Shown here: positions 1 through 8,010 of the stretch, in pieces
How positions within the stretch are numbered: position 1 is the stretch's first letter
Layout of the letters: each line of letters starts with the position of its first letter
Assembly (NCBI GenBank): GCA_013373015.1
Contig: JABXIQ010000006.1
Span: 62,001-126,000, forward strand
Origin: Kangiellaceae bacterium
GTDB lineage: Bacteria > Pseudomonadota > Gammaproteobacteria > Enterobacterales > Kangiellaceae
Reading direction: 5' to 3'
Length of the DNA: 64,000 nucleotides
Made by a program: the position numbers and the translations under genes
The notes under the pieces: generated by a model
The model's input: the letters and a program-made list of their open reading frames with translations, nothing else
What the model was told of the DNA's origin: nothing
Database searches by the model: none

Positions 1-418
1 CTTTAGCTACTTGAAGAACTAGTCCATATGCACTTTCTTGTTTAATTTCTTTCTTTATCCATGCCCTATAATATTGATATTCATCAAAATGGATGAAATT
101 ATTTTTCAAGTTATCTTCATCTATATCCAACAACAAGTCCCTTTCATCAATAAATTTTATAAACAGCTGAAAACTAGATAAATAGGTATAAAGTGAAGAA
201 TCTGGCATACCTCTTGTTTTTTCAAGATTGAAAGAATCAGTCACAGCCTCAATGAATGGAATGCGCTCTTTTATAAGACTTTTCCATTTAGTATCGCAGT
301 CATTTTCCCGAAACCACCATCTTGCATCGCTTGAGGCGCCGCCTTTAATAAGAAATCTTCTTAAGTCTCCAGCTTTTCGATTATAACCTCTTATCTTTAA
401 ATGCTGTATCTCATCCAT
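1..418 (-). CDS. Partial protein of integrated element, possibly a second tyrosine recombinase
   Basis: An open minus-strand frame runs from ATG at 418 to the window edge, so about 139 N-terminal residues are visible and the C-terminus is missing. It starts 4 bases after the stop of the recombinase gene, so the two are probably co-transcribed. I do not recognise a family with certainty. The visible part is helical and charged. The stretch from about residue 75 on (LYTYLSSFQLFIKFIDERD onward) looks like the SAM-like core-binding domain of tyrosine recombinases, which would make this the second of a tandem recombinase set. That is inference, because no catalytic residues fall inside the window. 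Base composition is AT-rich (17 G+C in the 60 bases at 121-180), unlike the housekeeping genes to the right. Confidence 0.6.
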   Translation of the reverse strand, partial: MDEIQHLKIRGYNRKAGDLRRFLIKGGASSDARWWFRENDCDTKWKSLIKERIPFIEAVTDSFNLEKTRGMPDSSLYTYLSSFQLFIKFIDERDLLLDIDEDNLKNNFIHFDEYQYYRAWIKKEIKQESAYGLVLQVAK

Positions 419-422
419 AATT

Positions 423-1637
423 TCAACTAAAGTTTGGTCCTAGAAAGTACCTTATAAATGACTTATTAGCTTTCCTTGCTGTTTTGGAGTTCTGTAAAAA
501 TTTAATATACCTCCATGTTGTAGCTTCATTCTTGTGCATCAGCCAATCACGAACATTATTTATCGCATCATTATCACTGTGCTTCATGAATTCACGAGCC
601 AGCTCTGTACCACAAGTAGCTCTGGACTGATGAAACTTAAGGTCGTGAAACTGAGTATATCCGTCTCTAATTAATGTTCTTCTTAATTCACTCATAGCTG
701 TATTAATGCTCCCTTCACTATACGGCTGCCCATCTTTTGTAAGAAATAATAACGATTTATTATCTTTATTTGCTTTAGCCTGTCTTTTAAGACGGACTAT
801 ATTCGTTTCAGCATAATCAAGAATAAAATAATAGACTGGCTTCAAAAACCTGATGAAACCTCTCACATCATATTTAGTGTTAATTCCTGTCCCAGGGCCG
901 GCAGCAACAAGCATAATATTTGGATCAATTTTATCTGATATTGCTCTTTTTAGATTTTCAATCCTCAGCGTTCTGATAGAACCAATACGTGAGCCTGTAA
1001 AAAACCCAATTACGAACATTGCGTGTAAAACCGTATTACTCTCGCTTTTGTGTTCATTCAAATATGTTAAAAGAGTATCGCGGTCTTCGCCTGAAAGAGG
1101 TAAAAGCCCATCTTCAAGTTTCGAAATATTTGCTTTTCTATGTGAAATTCTCAGATCGGTTGTTGAAACTGTTAGTGTTCGCTGGAAGCCAGTTTTATTG
1201 AAGTATGTTACTGATACTTCCTGCTCTTCCCACATTTTTATTTGTTTATCTATATAACCACGCTTTTGAGCCCATTTATAAAAGTTAACGACTGCATTCA
1301 TCCTTCTAGAAGGAACTGCACTTGTTCCATTAGACGATCTAATGAGATGTCCTCTAAAGCGCTCTAAACAACGCTCGGCTTGCCTGATAGGAAAATGTAG
1401 CCATGTGATATTATTATCTTCCAACCAATCAGCATATGCTTTTAAGTCATATGCATTACTTCGTAATGTCGAGCTTTTACTTCTTTTTTCAGATAGATAG
1501 ATTAGAACTTCTATCCAAGGCTTACAATCAGACCAGAAAATCAAATAATTTGTTTTGGATTTTCTTGTATCATCCTTAACCCATTTACCACTAACGAATT
1601 GATACGGTTGCGCTTTATAACTTTGTATATATGCCAT
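423..1637 (-). CDS. Tyrosine site-specific recombinase (phage-type integrase)
   Basis: This 404-residue protein should cut and rejoin DNA through a tyrosine-linked intermediate, integrating or excising a mobile element. Residues about 50-130 form a helical core-binding domain. The C-terminal half carries the catalytic set: Arg217 in FFTGSRIGSIRTLR, His336 and Arg339 in HQSR, His368 in LMHKN, and the nucleophile Tyr377 in TTWRY. Nothing essential appears missing, so the enzyme is probably active. It is followed 4 bases later by a second gene of the same element and preceded, about 155 bases away, by the 3' end of a shortened yjbQ. Composition is AT-rich (19 G+C in 60 bases at 781-840). The element is unclassified, and its other end lies beyond the window. 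Confidence 0.9.
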   Translation of the reverse strand: MAYIQSYKAQPYQFVSGKWVKDDTRKSKTNYLIFWSDCKPWIEVLIYLSEKRSKSSTLRSNAYDLKAYADWLEDNNITWLHFPIRQAERCLERFRGHLIRSSNGTSAVPSRRMNAVVNFYKWAQKRGYIDKQIKMWEEQEVSVTYFNKTGFQRTLTVSTTDLRISHRKANISKLEDGLLPLSGEDRDTLLTYLNEHKSESNTVLHAMFVIGFFTGSRIGSIRTLRIENLKRAISDKIDPNIMLVAAGPGTGINTKYDVRGFIRFLKPVYYFILDYAETNIVRLKRQAKANKDNKSLLFLTKDGQPYSEGSINTAMSELRRTLIRDGYTQFHDLKFHQSRATCGTELAREFMKHSDNDAINNVRDWLMHKNEATTWRYIKFLQNSKTARKANKSFIRYFLGPNFS

Positions 1638-1748
1638 CGGTAAATCAGCATCCTTATATTAATTTTTGAAATCATCAACTTTAAGAAATACTAAAAATAG
1701 AAAAGAAAACTGCGTTCGTAAAGAAAAAAATGTAGGGATATCTAAGAA

Positions 1749-1803
1749 TGTCAGATTTGAAATTACTAATGTGTAGTTATGTCAGGTCATACACTAATGT
1801 GTA
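1749..1803. repeat. Imperfect direct repeat at the yjbQ/element junction (candidate att or recombinase-binding sites)
   Basis: The 11-base word ACTAATGTGTA occurs at 1765-1775 and again at 1793-1803, and TGTCAG precedes each copy (1749-1754 and 1780-1785). This makes two imperfect direct copies of about 25 bases. The right copy contains the yjbQ stop codon. The position between a tyrosine recombinase gene and a truncated target gene suggests an attachment core or arm sites. That function is inferred; the repeat itself is directly visible. Confidence 0.45.
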
Positions 1804-2159
1804 AAGTAAACCCCTTGCCAAGTCCCTAAAGCCAAACGCCCATCAACAATAGGGATACTCAAACTGGTTGCGGTCAAAGCGGCCTTAATATGCGCAGGCA
1901 TATCATCTGCACCCTCATAAATATGCGTATAAAGTGGATCATTTTCTGGGACTAAACGATTAAGCCAACGCTCTAGATCATGCTTGGCGCTAGGATCGGC
2001 GTTTTCCTGAATAATTAAACTACAAGAAGTATGACGTACAAACAAATGACAGATGCCGATATCAAGATTCACATTTTTAACGATTGACTCAACTTGACGG
2101 GTAAACTCATACAAGCCTTGGCCATTACTTGATATCAGAAGCGTTTCGGAATGACTCAT
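1794..2159 (-). CDS. yjbQ: YjbQ/UPF0047 family protein, C-terminally shortened
   Basis: A YjbQ-family protein (secondary thiamine-phosphate synthase type) of 121 residues. The family core is present: HTSCSL near residue 44, QENADPSAKHDLERW, and YEGADDMPAHIK. Full-length relatives are about 138 residues, and after the GTWQG motif they continue with a conserved EHR..GGSR..I-type ending. Here the chain stops five residues after GTWQG (VYFTH, then TAG), so the last beta-strand region is missing. The stop lies inside the repeat next to a recombinase gene, so loss of the 3' end by element integration is the likely cause. The ATG overlaps the alr stop by 4 bases (ATGA), indicating co-transcription with alr. 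Whether the shortened protein still works is unknown. Confidence 0.85.
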   Translation of the reverse strand: MSHSETLLISSNGQGLYEFTRQVESIVKNVNLDIGICHLFVRHTSCSLIIQENADPSAKHDLERWLNRLVPENDPLYTHIYEGADDMPAHIKAALTATSLSIPIVDGRLALGTWQGVYFTH

Positions 2160-3262
2160 GTTTGATCCTGTGTAGAGTCAATATATTCAAATTCCACTCT
2201 ACGCGTTACTCCACAGCATAGTGTATAGGGAATGGTATCCATAAAAGGTGCCACTTTTTCGGCAGGAAGTTCTTTCCCCCACAACACCACTCTATCGCCT
2301 ACTTGCTCTTGAGCATCGGCTCCTAAATCCACCGCCAACATATCCATTGATACTCGCCCAACTAGCGGTACTAGTCGACCATTAACCCATACTGGCGTAC
2401 CATTTTTCGCGTGACGCGGATAACCATCACCATAGCCAATCGCTACTAACCCTAAAATCGTATCCTGCTCGGCAAACCAATGGCGGCCATAACCCGTTGA
2501 TTCGCCAGCTTTTATTGCCTTTATGGTTAAAATTTGTGATTCCAGAGACATGACCGGGTGCAACCCATAATCTGCACCACAGCTATCAGACAGCGGCGAG
2601 CAACCGTACAGCAATAAGCCTGGACGCACCCAATCAAAATGGGCATTCTTATGCATTAAAATACCAGCCGAATTAGCCATCGATTTTTCTGCAATAAGAT
2701 GCTCTGTTGATTGCTCAAATCGCACAATTTGAATATCCGAAAAATCACACTCAGGCTCATCAGAGCTAGCAAAATGAGACATCACTTTTATCGGCTTATC
2801 AACACATTGAATTTGCTCTAACTGTTGTTCAACTTTTGCTAAATCTTCTGGAGCAAAACCAAGGCGATGCATTCCCGAATCAAGTTTTACCCAACAAGCA
2901 ATTTTTTTATCGGTTGAGAAATTTTTTGAGAATTTTTTAAGATCTTCTATTTGCGGCCAATGATGCAACACCATCTGCAAATCATGCTCAACAATAGCAT
3001 CAAGTTCTGAAGCATCAAAAAAACCTTCTAATAAAAGTATCGGTGTTTCAATGCCTGCTTTTCGGATGGTCAAGGCTTCTTTTAATGTTGCTACTGCAAA
3101 CATTTCAGCATCCTCAAGGGCGCTAGCGATTTCAACCAAACCATGCCCATAAGCATTAGCTTTTACTACAGCCATAACTTTACTGTCGCTGGCTATAGAT
3201 TTAATAGTTTTCAGGTTATGGCGCAGTGCCGAAAGGTCAATGATTGCCTTGGTTGAGCGCAT
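2156..3262 (-). CDS. alr: Alanine racemase
   Basis: PLP-dependent interconversion of L- and D-alanine in the cytoplasm, supplying D-Ala for peptidoglycan. The protein has 368 residues, normal for the family. The PLP lysine is Lys34 in VVKANAYGHG, and the second catalytic base is the first Tyr of GYGDGYPR in the C-terminal domain. The gene lies 25 bases after dnaB and overlaps yjbQ by 4 bases, giving a dnaB-alr-yjbQ run. The dnaB-alr pair is a common arrangement in gammaproteobacteria. Start ATG at 3262 with the family-typical MRSTKAIIDLSALRHN opening. Confidence 0.97.
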   Translation of the reverse strand: MRSTKAIIDLSALRHNLKTIKSIASDSKVMAVVKANAYGHGLVEIASALEDAEMFAVATLKEALTIRKAGIETPILLLEGFFDASELDAIVEHDLQMVLHHWPQIEDLKKFSKNFSTDKKIACWVKLDSGMHRLGFAPEDLAKVEQQLEQIQCVDKPIKVMSHFASSDEPECDFSDIQIVRFEQSTEHLIAEKSMANSAGILMHKNAHFDWVRPGLLLYGCSPLSDSCGADYGLHPVMSLESQILTIKAIKAGESTGYGRHWFAEQDTILGLVAIGYGDGYPRHAKNGTPVWVNGRLVPLVGRVSMDMLAVDLGADAQEQVGDRVVLWGKELPAEKVAPFMDTIPYTLCCGVTRRVEFEYIDSTQDQT

Positions 3263-3287
3263 GGAAATTCCTTAAACAATAAGCAGG

Positions 3288-4673
3288 TTAATAACCCTGC
3301 GCTTCAAAATCTTGATGAGCCAAATTATCAAAGCGGCTGAACTGCCCCATAAAGGCCAATTCAACGGAACCGATAGGACCATTACGTTGTTTACCAATCT
3401 TAATCTCAGCAATCCCTTTACGCTCGGTTTCTGGATTATAAACTTCATCACGATAGATAAACAAAATCAAATCCGCATCCTGCTCGATCGCACCCGATTC
3501 ACGCAAGTCAGACATCACTGGTCGACGATCGGAACGTTGCTCCAATGAGCGGTTAAGCTGAGATAACGCAATGACTGGTACATTAAGTTCTTTTGCCAAA
3601 GCTTTAAGCGAGCGCGAAATCTCACTCACCTCAAGGGTGCGGTTATCACTCATGCCTGGTACCTGCATCAACTGCAAATAATCAACCATAATCAAAGCGA
3701 CACCACCATGCTCACGTACCACGCGACGTGCACGAGAACGCATTTCCGCTGGCGATAAGCCGGCACTATCATCAATCAACAATTTGGTATGATTTTTAAG
3801 CTGTAATACACCACTATTAAATTTATCCCAATCTTCTTTGGTATTGATCTGGCCAGAACGAATTTTAGTTTGCTCTAAACGACCCAGCGAGGAAATTGAA
3901 CGCATGATCATTGATTCATTCGGCATTTCCAAACTGAATACCAAAACTGGCAAATCACTACTTAATGCAACATTTTCAACAATATTCATGGCAAAGGTTG
4001 TTTTACCCATCGACGGACGAGCAGCAACAATCACCAGATCGGCAGGCTGTAAACCAGAGGTCATTTTATCTAAGTCACTAAATCCAGTAGCCACACCAGT
4101 GATACCACCTTTATTCTTTTGAATGACTTCAATTCTAGCGATAGTCGATTTCAAAATATCTTCAACCGCAGTTGGCCCTTCACCCGAAGCCTCGCGTGAT
4201 TCGGCAATCGCAAAAACCTTGCGCTCGGCCATATCAAGCAACTCAGAAATGGTGCGCCCTTCAGGATTAAAGCTCGCATCGGCAATTTCATTAGATGCGG
4301 AAATTAACTGACGCATTACCGCTTTTTCACGTACGATCTCAGCATAAGCACGTATGTTAGCGACACTTGGCGTATTTTGAGCTAAATCGCCAAGATAAGC
4401 CAAACCCACATCAAGCTCACCCTTATGCTCCAAATGTTCAGACAAGGTAATCACGTCCATTGGCTTTGCCATATTGGCCAATTCATCCATTGCCTTGAAT
4501 ATTTCGCGATGATTTTTGACGTAAAAATCCGTAGCCAACAACATCTCGGAAACCATTTCCCACATTTCATTATCCAGCATTACGCCGCCAAGCACCGACT
4601 GTTCGGCCTCGATTGAATGCGGTGGAACTTTTAAGTCTTTGATTTTCTGTTCTGTTTTTTGAGTTGCTAACAT
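3288..4673 (-). CDS. dnaB: Replicative DNA helicase DnaB
   Basis: Hexameric 5'-3' helicase at the replication fork, loaded at the origin and partnering with primase. The protein has 461 residues. The N-terminal domain opens with KVPPHSIEAEQSVLGG. The RecA-like C-terminal domain has Walker A ARPSMGKTTFAMN, Walker B LIMVDYLQLM and a DLRESGAIEQDAD stretch. There is no intein and no break. It is the first gene of the dnaB-alr-yjbQ run, and a perfect DnaA box lies about 120 bases upstream of its start codon. Confidence 0.98.
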   Translation of the reverse strand: MLATQKTEQKIKDLKVPPHSIEAEQSVLGGVMLDNEMWEMVSEMLLATDFYVKNHREIFKAMDELANMAKPMDVITLSEHLEHKGELDVGLAYLGDLAQNTPSVANIRAYAEIVREKAVMRQLISASNEIADASFNPEGRTISELLDMAERKVFAIAESREASGEGPTAVEDILKSTIARIEVIQKNKGGITGVATGFSDLDKMTSGLQPADLVIVAARPSMGKTTFAMNIVENVALSSDLPVLVFSLEMPNESMIMRSISSLGRLEQTKIRSGQINTKEDWDKFNSGVLQLKNHTKLLIDDSAGLSPAEMRSRARRVVREHGGVALIMVDYLQLMQVPGMSDNRTLEVSEISRSLKALAKELNVPVIALSQLNRSLEQRSDRRPVMSDLRESGAIEQDADLILFIYRDEVYNPETERKGIAEIKIGKQRNGPIGSVELAFMGQFSRFDNLAHQDFEAQGY

Positions 4674-4793
4674 GGTTATTTATACATCATTGTTGTTATT
4701 CACTATTATCCCATAGCCACCTTTAGCTATTTGCTGCTGCTATTTTCACATTCCATACCATCTTTATCAAGCCAACAAGTCTGTGCAAATAGC

Positions 4794-4802
4794 TGTGGAT
4801 AA
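4794..4802 (-). promoter_or_regulatory. Perfect DnaA box upstream of dnaB
   Basis: TGTGGATAA on the plus strand is the exact complement of the DnaA consensus TTATCCACA. It lies in the intergenic region about 120 bases before the dnaB start. Weaker relatives flank it (TGTGCAAAT near 4783 and ATTGGATAA near 4805). One perfect box is not far above chance in 64 kb (a second sits inside tsaE), so a role in dnaB control is suggestive only. Confidence 0.35.
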
Positions 4803-4908
4803 GTATTGGATAACCAGATGGGTAGTGACATAATTAAAGATACAGATCATCATTTGAGCATGGTAAAGCTATGTTATCTTTAGCATCTCAATCAATAATG
4901 AGAGTCAT

Positions 4909-5913
4909 ATGAATCGCTTACGTGCAAATAGAAATCTCGTTTTTATGCTCTTTCTATCCATCTTTTGGTACGTCCACTACTTTGTAGCGAATAGTGAAAA
5001 CACTCTAAACCCAAATGGCAATAGCTTTGTTGAATGGCCGTTGTTATTTGACCTAATCATTACGCTGCCACTGATCTATTACTTTCTGTTCAAACCAACA
5101 CTCAAGCAATTAGCAATAAAGTCGTTAATTTTGCTCAGTCTTGGTATTTTCATTGGCGCATTCGTTATTCCTGAAAGCTCGCAGCAGATTTGGCCTTATT
5201 TAACCCAGTTACGATACCTTGTCATTGTTGTTTTTGTTTTGTTTGAGTTAAGCCTTATTTTCAGCTTATTGCATATTATAAAGAGTAGTGCAAATATAGA
5301 GAGTAACATCGAGCAAAATATCGCTAGTTTTGTCAAAAATAAACTTAAACCCCATAATCTTGTTTAGCTCTACTTGCTTGAAGCTCGAATTTGGTTATAC
5401 GCTTTTTTTTCAAGAAAAAAACAGTTTATTTACGATGGTGATCAGCACTTCAGCTATGCGCTCCACAATGGAAACGCCTCAAATCAACAGGGTTTTTTAT
5501 TCATTTTCTTGTTTGAACTTCCCATTGTTCACTTTATTCTGCACTTTGCTTGGTCACCAACAGCCGCCTGGTGGATAACTGGAATTACCGCCTATGGCAT
5601 GATATTTCTATACGCAGACTACAACGCCACTTTGCTACGTCCAATATCAATGACACAAGATCAATTGATCATTCGGTATGGAGTGTGGGGAAATGCAGTT
5701 ATTCCTCTAAGCGCTATAGAAAGCGTTACTAGTCATGCTCAAGCGGTAAAACGCTCCAACGATTCTTTACGCTTTTGCCAGTTTGGGTATCCCAATGTGT
5801 GTATTATTCTTAAGCCTGACACTTTTGTACAAACAGCTTTCGGTTATTCAATGAAAACTAAGATTTATTTGGGTTTAGATAAGCCTTATGAGTTTATTAA
5901 AGAATTTAATTAA
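4909..5913 (+). pseudogene. Predicted inner-membrane protein split by an in-frame TAG
   Basis: Two open stretches, 4909-5367 (152 residues) and 5374-5913 (179 residues from TTG), are in the same frame and separated only by TAG at 5365-5367. Reading through gives one protein of about 334 residues: four or so membrane segments in the first part, a cytoplasmic linker (SFVKNKLKPHNLV, stop, LYLLEARIWLYAFF), two more membrane segments, and a soluble end. The second part has no convincing ribosome site of its own and its N-terminus reads as the natural continuation. The simplest reading is a nonsense mutation or a sequencing error; readthrough is less likely. Start ATG at 4909 follows a GAGAG ribosome site. 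I do not recognise the family and give no function. Confidence 0.65.
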
Positions 5914-5946
5914 ATTTTAGATATTAGCCTTTATTAGATAGCAAAT

Positions 5947-5971
5947 AAAAAGGCGCCAATAGGCGCCTTTT
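5947..5971. terminator. Bidirectional terminator between the split membrane gene and rplI
   Basis: AAAAGGCGCC, a short loop, and GGCGCCTTTT form a GC-rich hairpin with A and T runs on both sides. It lies between the convergent ends of the membrane-protein gene (5913) and rplI (5995), so it can end transcription from either strand. Confidence 0.85.
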
Positions 5972-5994
5972 ATAAACCCTTAACGAATTAAGAA

Positions 5995-6447
5995 TTATGC
6001 TTCTTCAGCAACAACAGTTACTTTGATGCTTGCTTCCACTTCTGGGTGTAAGTGAACTTCAAAGCTAAATTCGCCAGTTTGACGAATTGCGCCTTCAGGC
6101 ATACGAACTTCTTTCTTGTGAAGTTCAACGCCTTGAGCTGTTACAGCATCAGCGATGTCCGCTGTGCCAACAGAACCAAATAGCTTGCCTTCATCGCCTG
6201 CGTTTGCAGGGATAACAACTTCTAAACCAGCTAGTTTGTCAGCACGAGCTTGTGCAGTCGCTAAAACTTCAGCAGCTTTAGCTTCTAATTCAGCACGACG
6301 CTCTTCGAACAATTTGATGTTTTCTGCAGTTGCAGGTACCGCTTTACCTTTTGGGATCAAGAAGTTACGACCATAGCCAGCAGCTACAGTTACTTGCTCA
6401 CCTAAATCGCCAAGGTTGCGGATTTTTTCAAGTAGAATGATATTCAT
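5995..6447 (-). CDS. rplI: 50S ribosomal protein L9
   Basis: Large-subunit ribosomal protein bound to 23S rRNA at the base of the L1 stalk. The protein has 150 residues, the usual length. The N-terminal domain is diagnostic: [19 protein letters not shown] followed by [16 protein letters not shown] long central helix (residues about 45-75, rich in Glu, Ala and Arg) leads to the C-terminal domain. It is the last gene of the rpsF-rpsR-rplI operon, 26 bases after rpsR, and is followed by the terminator at 5947-5971. Confidence 0.98.
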   Translation of the reverse strand: MNIILLEKIRNLGDLGEQVTVAAGYGRNFLIPKGKAVPATAENIKLFEERRAELEAKAAEVLATAQARADKLAGLEVVIPANAGDEGKLFGSVGTADIADAVTAQGVELHKKEVRMPEGAIRQTGEFSFEVHLHPEVEASIKVTVVAEEA

Positions 6448-6473
6448 AATCAGTTTCCTCTTAAAAAAGCCGC

Positions 6474-6701
6474 TTATTCGTGGCTATCTGTGTAAGGTAA
6501 TAATGCGATGAAACGAGCGCGCTTTACAGCAGTTGCCAATTGGCGTTGGTATTTTGCGCTAGTACCAGTAATACGACTTGGTACAATTTTTCCTGTTTCA
6601 GTGATGTAGTTTTTTAGTGTAGCTGTATCTTTATAATCGATCTCAGTTACGCCTTCAGCCGAGAAACGGCAGAACTTACGACGACGGTTAAAACGTGCCA
6701 T
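6474..6701 (-). CDS. rpsR: 30S ribosomal protein S18
   Basis: Small-subunit protein of 75 residues that pairs with S6 on the platform of the 30S subunit. The family signatures [31 protein letters not shown] and the basic [20 protein letters not shown] region are intact. It lies 14 bases after rpsF. The priB gene that sits between rpsF and rpsR in Escherichia coli is absent here. Confidence 0.98.
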   Translation of the reverse strand: MARFNRRRKFCRFSAEGVTEIDYKDTATLKNYITETGKIVPSRITGTSAKYQRQLATAVKRARFIALLPYTDSHE

Positions 6702-6715
6702 GATATGTCTCCTTA

Positions 6716-7099
6716 TTACTCAGCCGCAGCTTCTTCTTGAGCGTCATCAGCAACAGCTTCTTTACGACGAGGTTTTTCTTCGTCTTTCTTAGCCATTGGA
6801 GATGCTTCAGTGATAGCTTCTTTAGTACGGATAACCATGTTACGTAGAACGGCGTCGTTGTAACGGAAGTTATCTTCTAATTCTTCAATAACTTCACCAG
6901 TAGTTTCTACGTTCATTAAAACATAGTGAGCTTTGTGTAGTTTATTGATTGGATATGCTAATTGACGACGACCCCAGTCTTCTAAACGGTGAACAGTGCC
7001 ATCCGCGTCTGTGATCATCTTTGTGTAACGCTCGATCATGCCTGGTACTTGATCAGATTGATCAGGGTGCACCAAGAATACGATTTCGTAGTGTCTCAT
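6716..7099 (-). CDS. rpsF: 30S ribosomal protein S6
   Basis: Small-subunit protein that heterodimerises with S18. The start is set at ATG 7099 ([17 protein letters not shown]), the standard S6 beginning. A longer in-frame reading from 7132 would add 11 residues not found in the family and would run through the ribosome site AAGGAG just before 7099. This gives 127 residues. The body has the expected [16 protein letters not shown] and [10 protein letters not shown] motifs. The acidic and basic tail ([24 protein letters not shown]) is typical of gammaproteobacterial S6, whose end is glutamylated in E. coli. It heads the rpsF-rpsR-rplI operon. Confidence 0.97.
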   Translation of the reverse strand: MRHYEIVFLVHPDQSDQVPGMIERYTKMITDADGTVHRLEDWGRRQLAYPINKLHKAHYVLMNVETTGEVIEELEDNFRYNDAVLRNMVIRTKEAITEASPMAKKDEEKPRRKEAVADDAQEEAAAE

Positions 7100-7228
7100 T
7101 TCAAAGTCTCCTTTCGGTATCCAGCCAGCCATAACCTGTTGATTTGTAACAACTTATAGTCAGCAAGGAGTAAACCTAATTGTAAAAAGCTTGGTCGATT
7201 AAATTGGTAAGCTCAACCAAGGCCGCGA
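7100..7228 (-). promoter_or_regulatory. rpsF mRNA leader, candidate S6:S18 feedback site
   Basis: The roughly 125-base leader contains one 5' word TTGGT (minus strand) that can pair with either of two downstream ACCAA words. The long pairing is between 7216-7221 and 7190-7195; a shorter hairpin is nested inside. Just before the start codon is ACCGAAAGGAG, which places a CCG next to the ribosome site. Many bacteria control this operon by binding S6:S18 to a leader structure with a CCG element. I have not folded the RNA, so the assignment is tentative. Confidence 0.3.
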
Positions 7229-7257
7229 ATTATAGGGATTTTTCGGTTAAAGATCAA
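7229..7257 (-). promoter_or_regulatory. Sigma-70 promoter of rpsF-rpsR-rplI
   Basis: On the minus strand, TTGATC (7257-7252) is followed after exactly 17 bases by a perfect TATAAT (7234-7229). The expected start is near 7222. This is one of the clearest promoters in the window and fits a highly expressed ribosomal operon. Confidence 0.75.
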
Positions 7258-7268
7258 CCGAATAGCTG

Positions 7269-7964
7269 CTATTTACCGCCATCGGTTAGCTCTTTCTTCC
7301 AAATAAACATTTCTACTTCAGAGTGCTCCTCATTCATTGAGAAAGAGCTTCCTAAATCTCTTAGGGCTTCGTTGCTATGGAAGCTGAATGAAGCGTTCAT
7401 TCCTGCTGAAATAGCTGAGCTTTGATTTTGAGTGTAAGGTTTGATCGTCATTTTGCAGACATTAGTTTTACACTGTAAGTTCTCTGTGGAGTATTTAGTA
7501 AGATCTCCATGTTTCTGTATTGCAGCATTTATTAAATCTTGAGTCTGATAACCCCATATTGGATCGAGCTCTTCATTTGCAAAAGCATCTTCTATAATTT
7601 TTTTGTCTTCCTGATACTTCGCCATAATTTTTTTATCTAACTCTTCATCCGAAAGTTCCTTATAGCTCATCTCAGCAACTTTATTTTGGGCTAGCTCAGT
7701 AGATTCCCCGTCTGAATCAGAGTATGCAATCAATTCATTTTCTTTTGAATCTAGTTCTTTTTTATAACGCTCTATCTCTTCCAATGCTTTGGCATACTTT
7801 TGCTCTAACTCTTGATCCACTTCTGTAACGGTAACGATTTCGGGCTCAGATGCTACCTCTACTCGCTTCTCAACATAAACCGTTTTTTCAACTTCAGGTT
7901 TAAACAACAAATAACCATTCAAACACAATGACAATACAGCAACGATGTAAACGATATTTTTCAT
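7269..7964 (-). CDS. Hypothetical membrane-anchored coiled-coil protein
   Basis: A 231-residue protein with an N-terminal hydrophobic segment (residues about 4-21, uncleaved anchor or signal). A long charged helix follows, predicted coiled coil from about 45 to 130 and rich in Glu, Lys and Leu. The globular end, about residues 140-231, contains a cysteine pair in LQCKTNVCKM. A C..T.C pattern near the end of a periplasmic domain is seen in other unassigned marine gammaproteobacterial proteins, where the cysteines may form a disulfide. It sits alone between rpsF and rlmB on the same strand, with 46 bases to rlmB. The rpsF promoter lies immediately downstream. Function unknown. Confidence 0.75.
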   Translation of the reverse strand: MKNIVYIVAVLSLCLNGYLLFKPEVEKTVYVEKRVEVASEPEIVTVTEVDQELEQKYAKALEEIERYKKELDSKENELIAYSDSDGESTELAQNKVAEMSYKELSDEELDKKIMAKYQEDKKIIEDAFANEELDPIWGYQTQDLINAAIQKHGDLTKYSTENLQCKTNVCKMTIKPYTQNQSSAISAGMNASFSFHSNEALRDLGSSFSMNEEHSEVEMFIWKKELTDGGK

Positions 7965-8010
7965 ATTATTCTGCTCCTTAATATCCCTTTGTTTATGATT
8001 ATTCTAATGT

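Noticed and set aside
853-1257. Open frame on the plus strand opposite the recombinase gene
   Set aside because: It lies entirely antisense to a gene with intact catalytic motifs and its product has no recognisable pattern.
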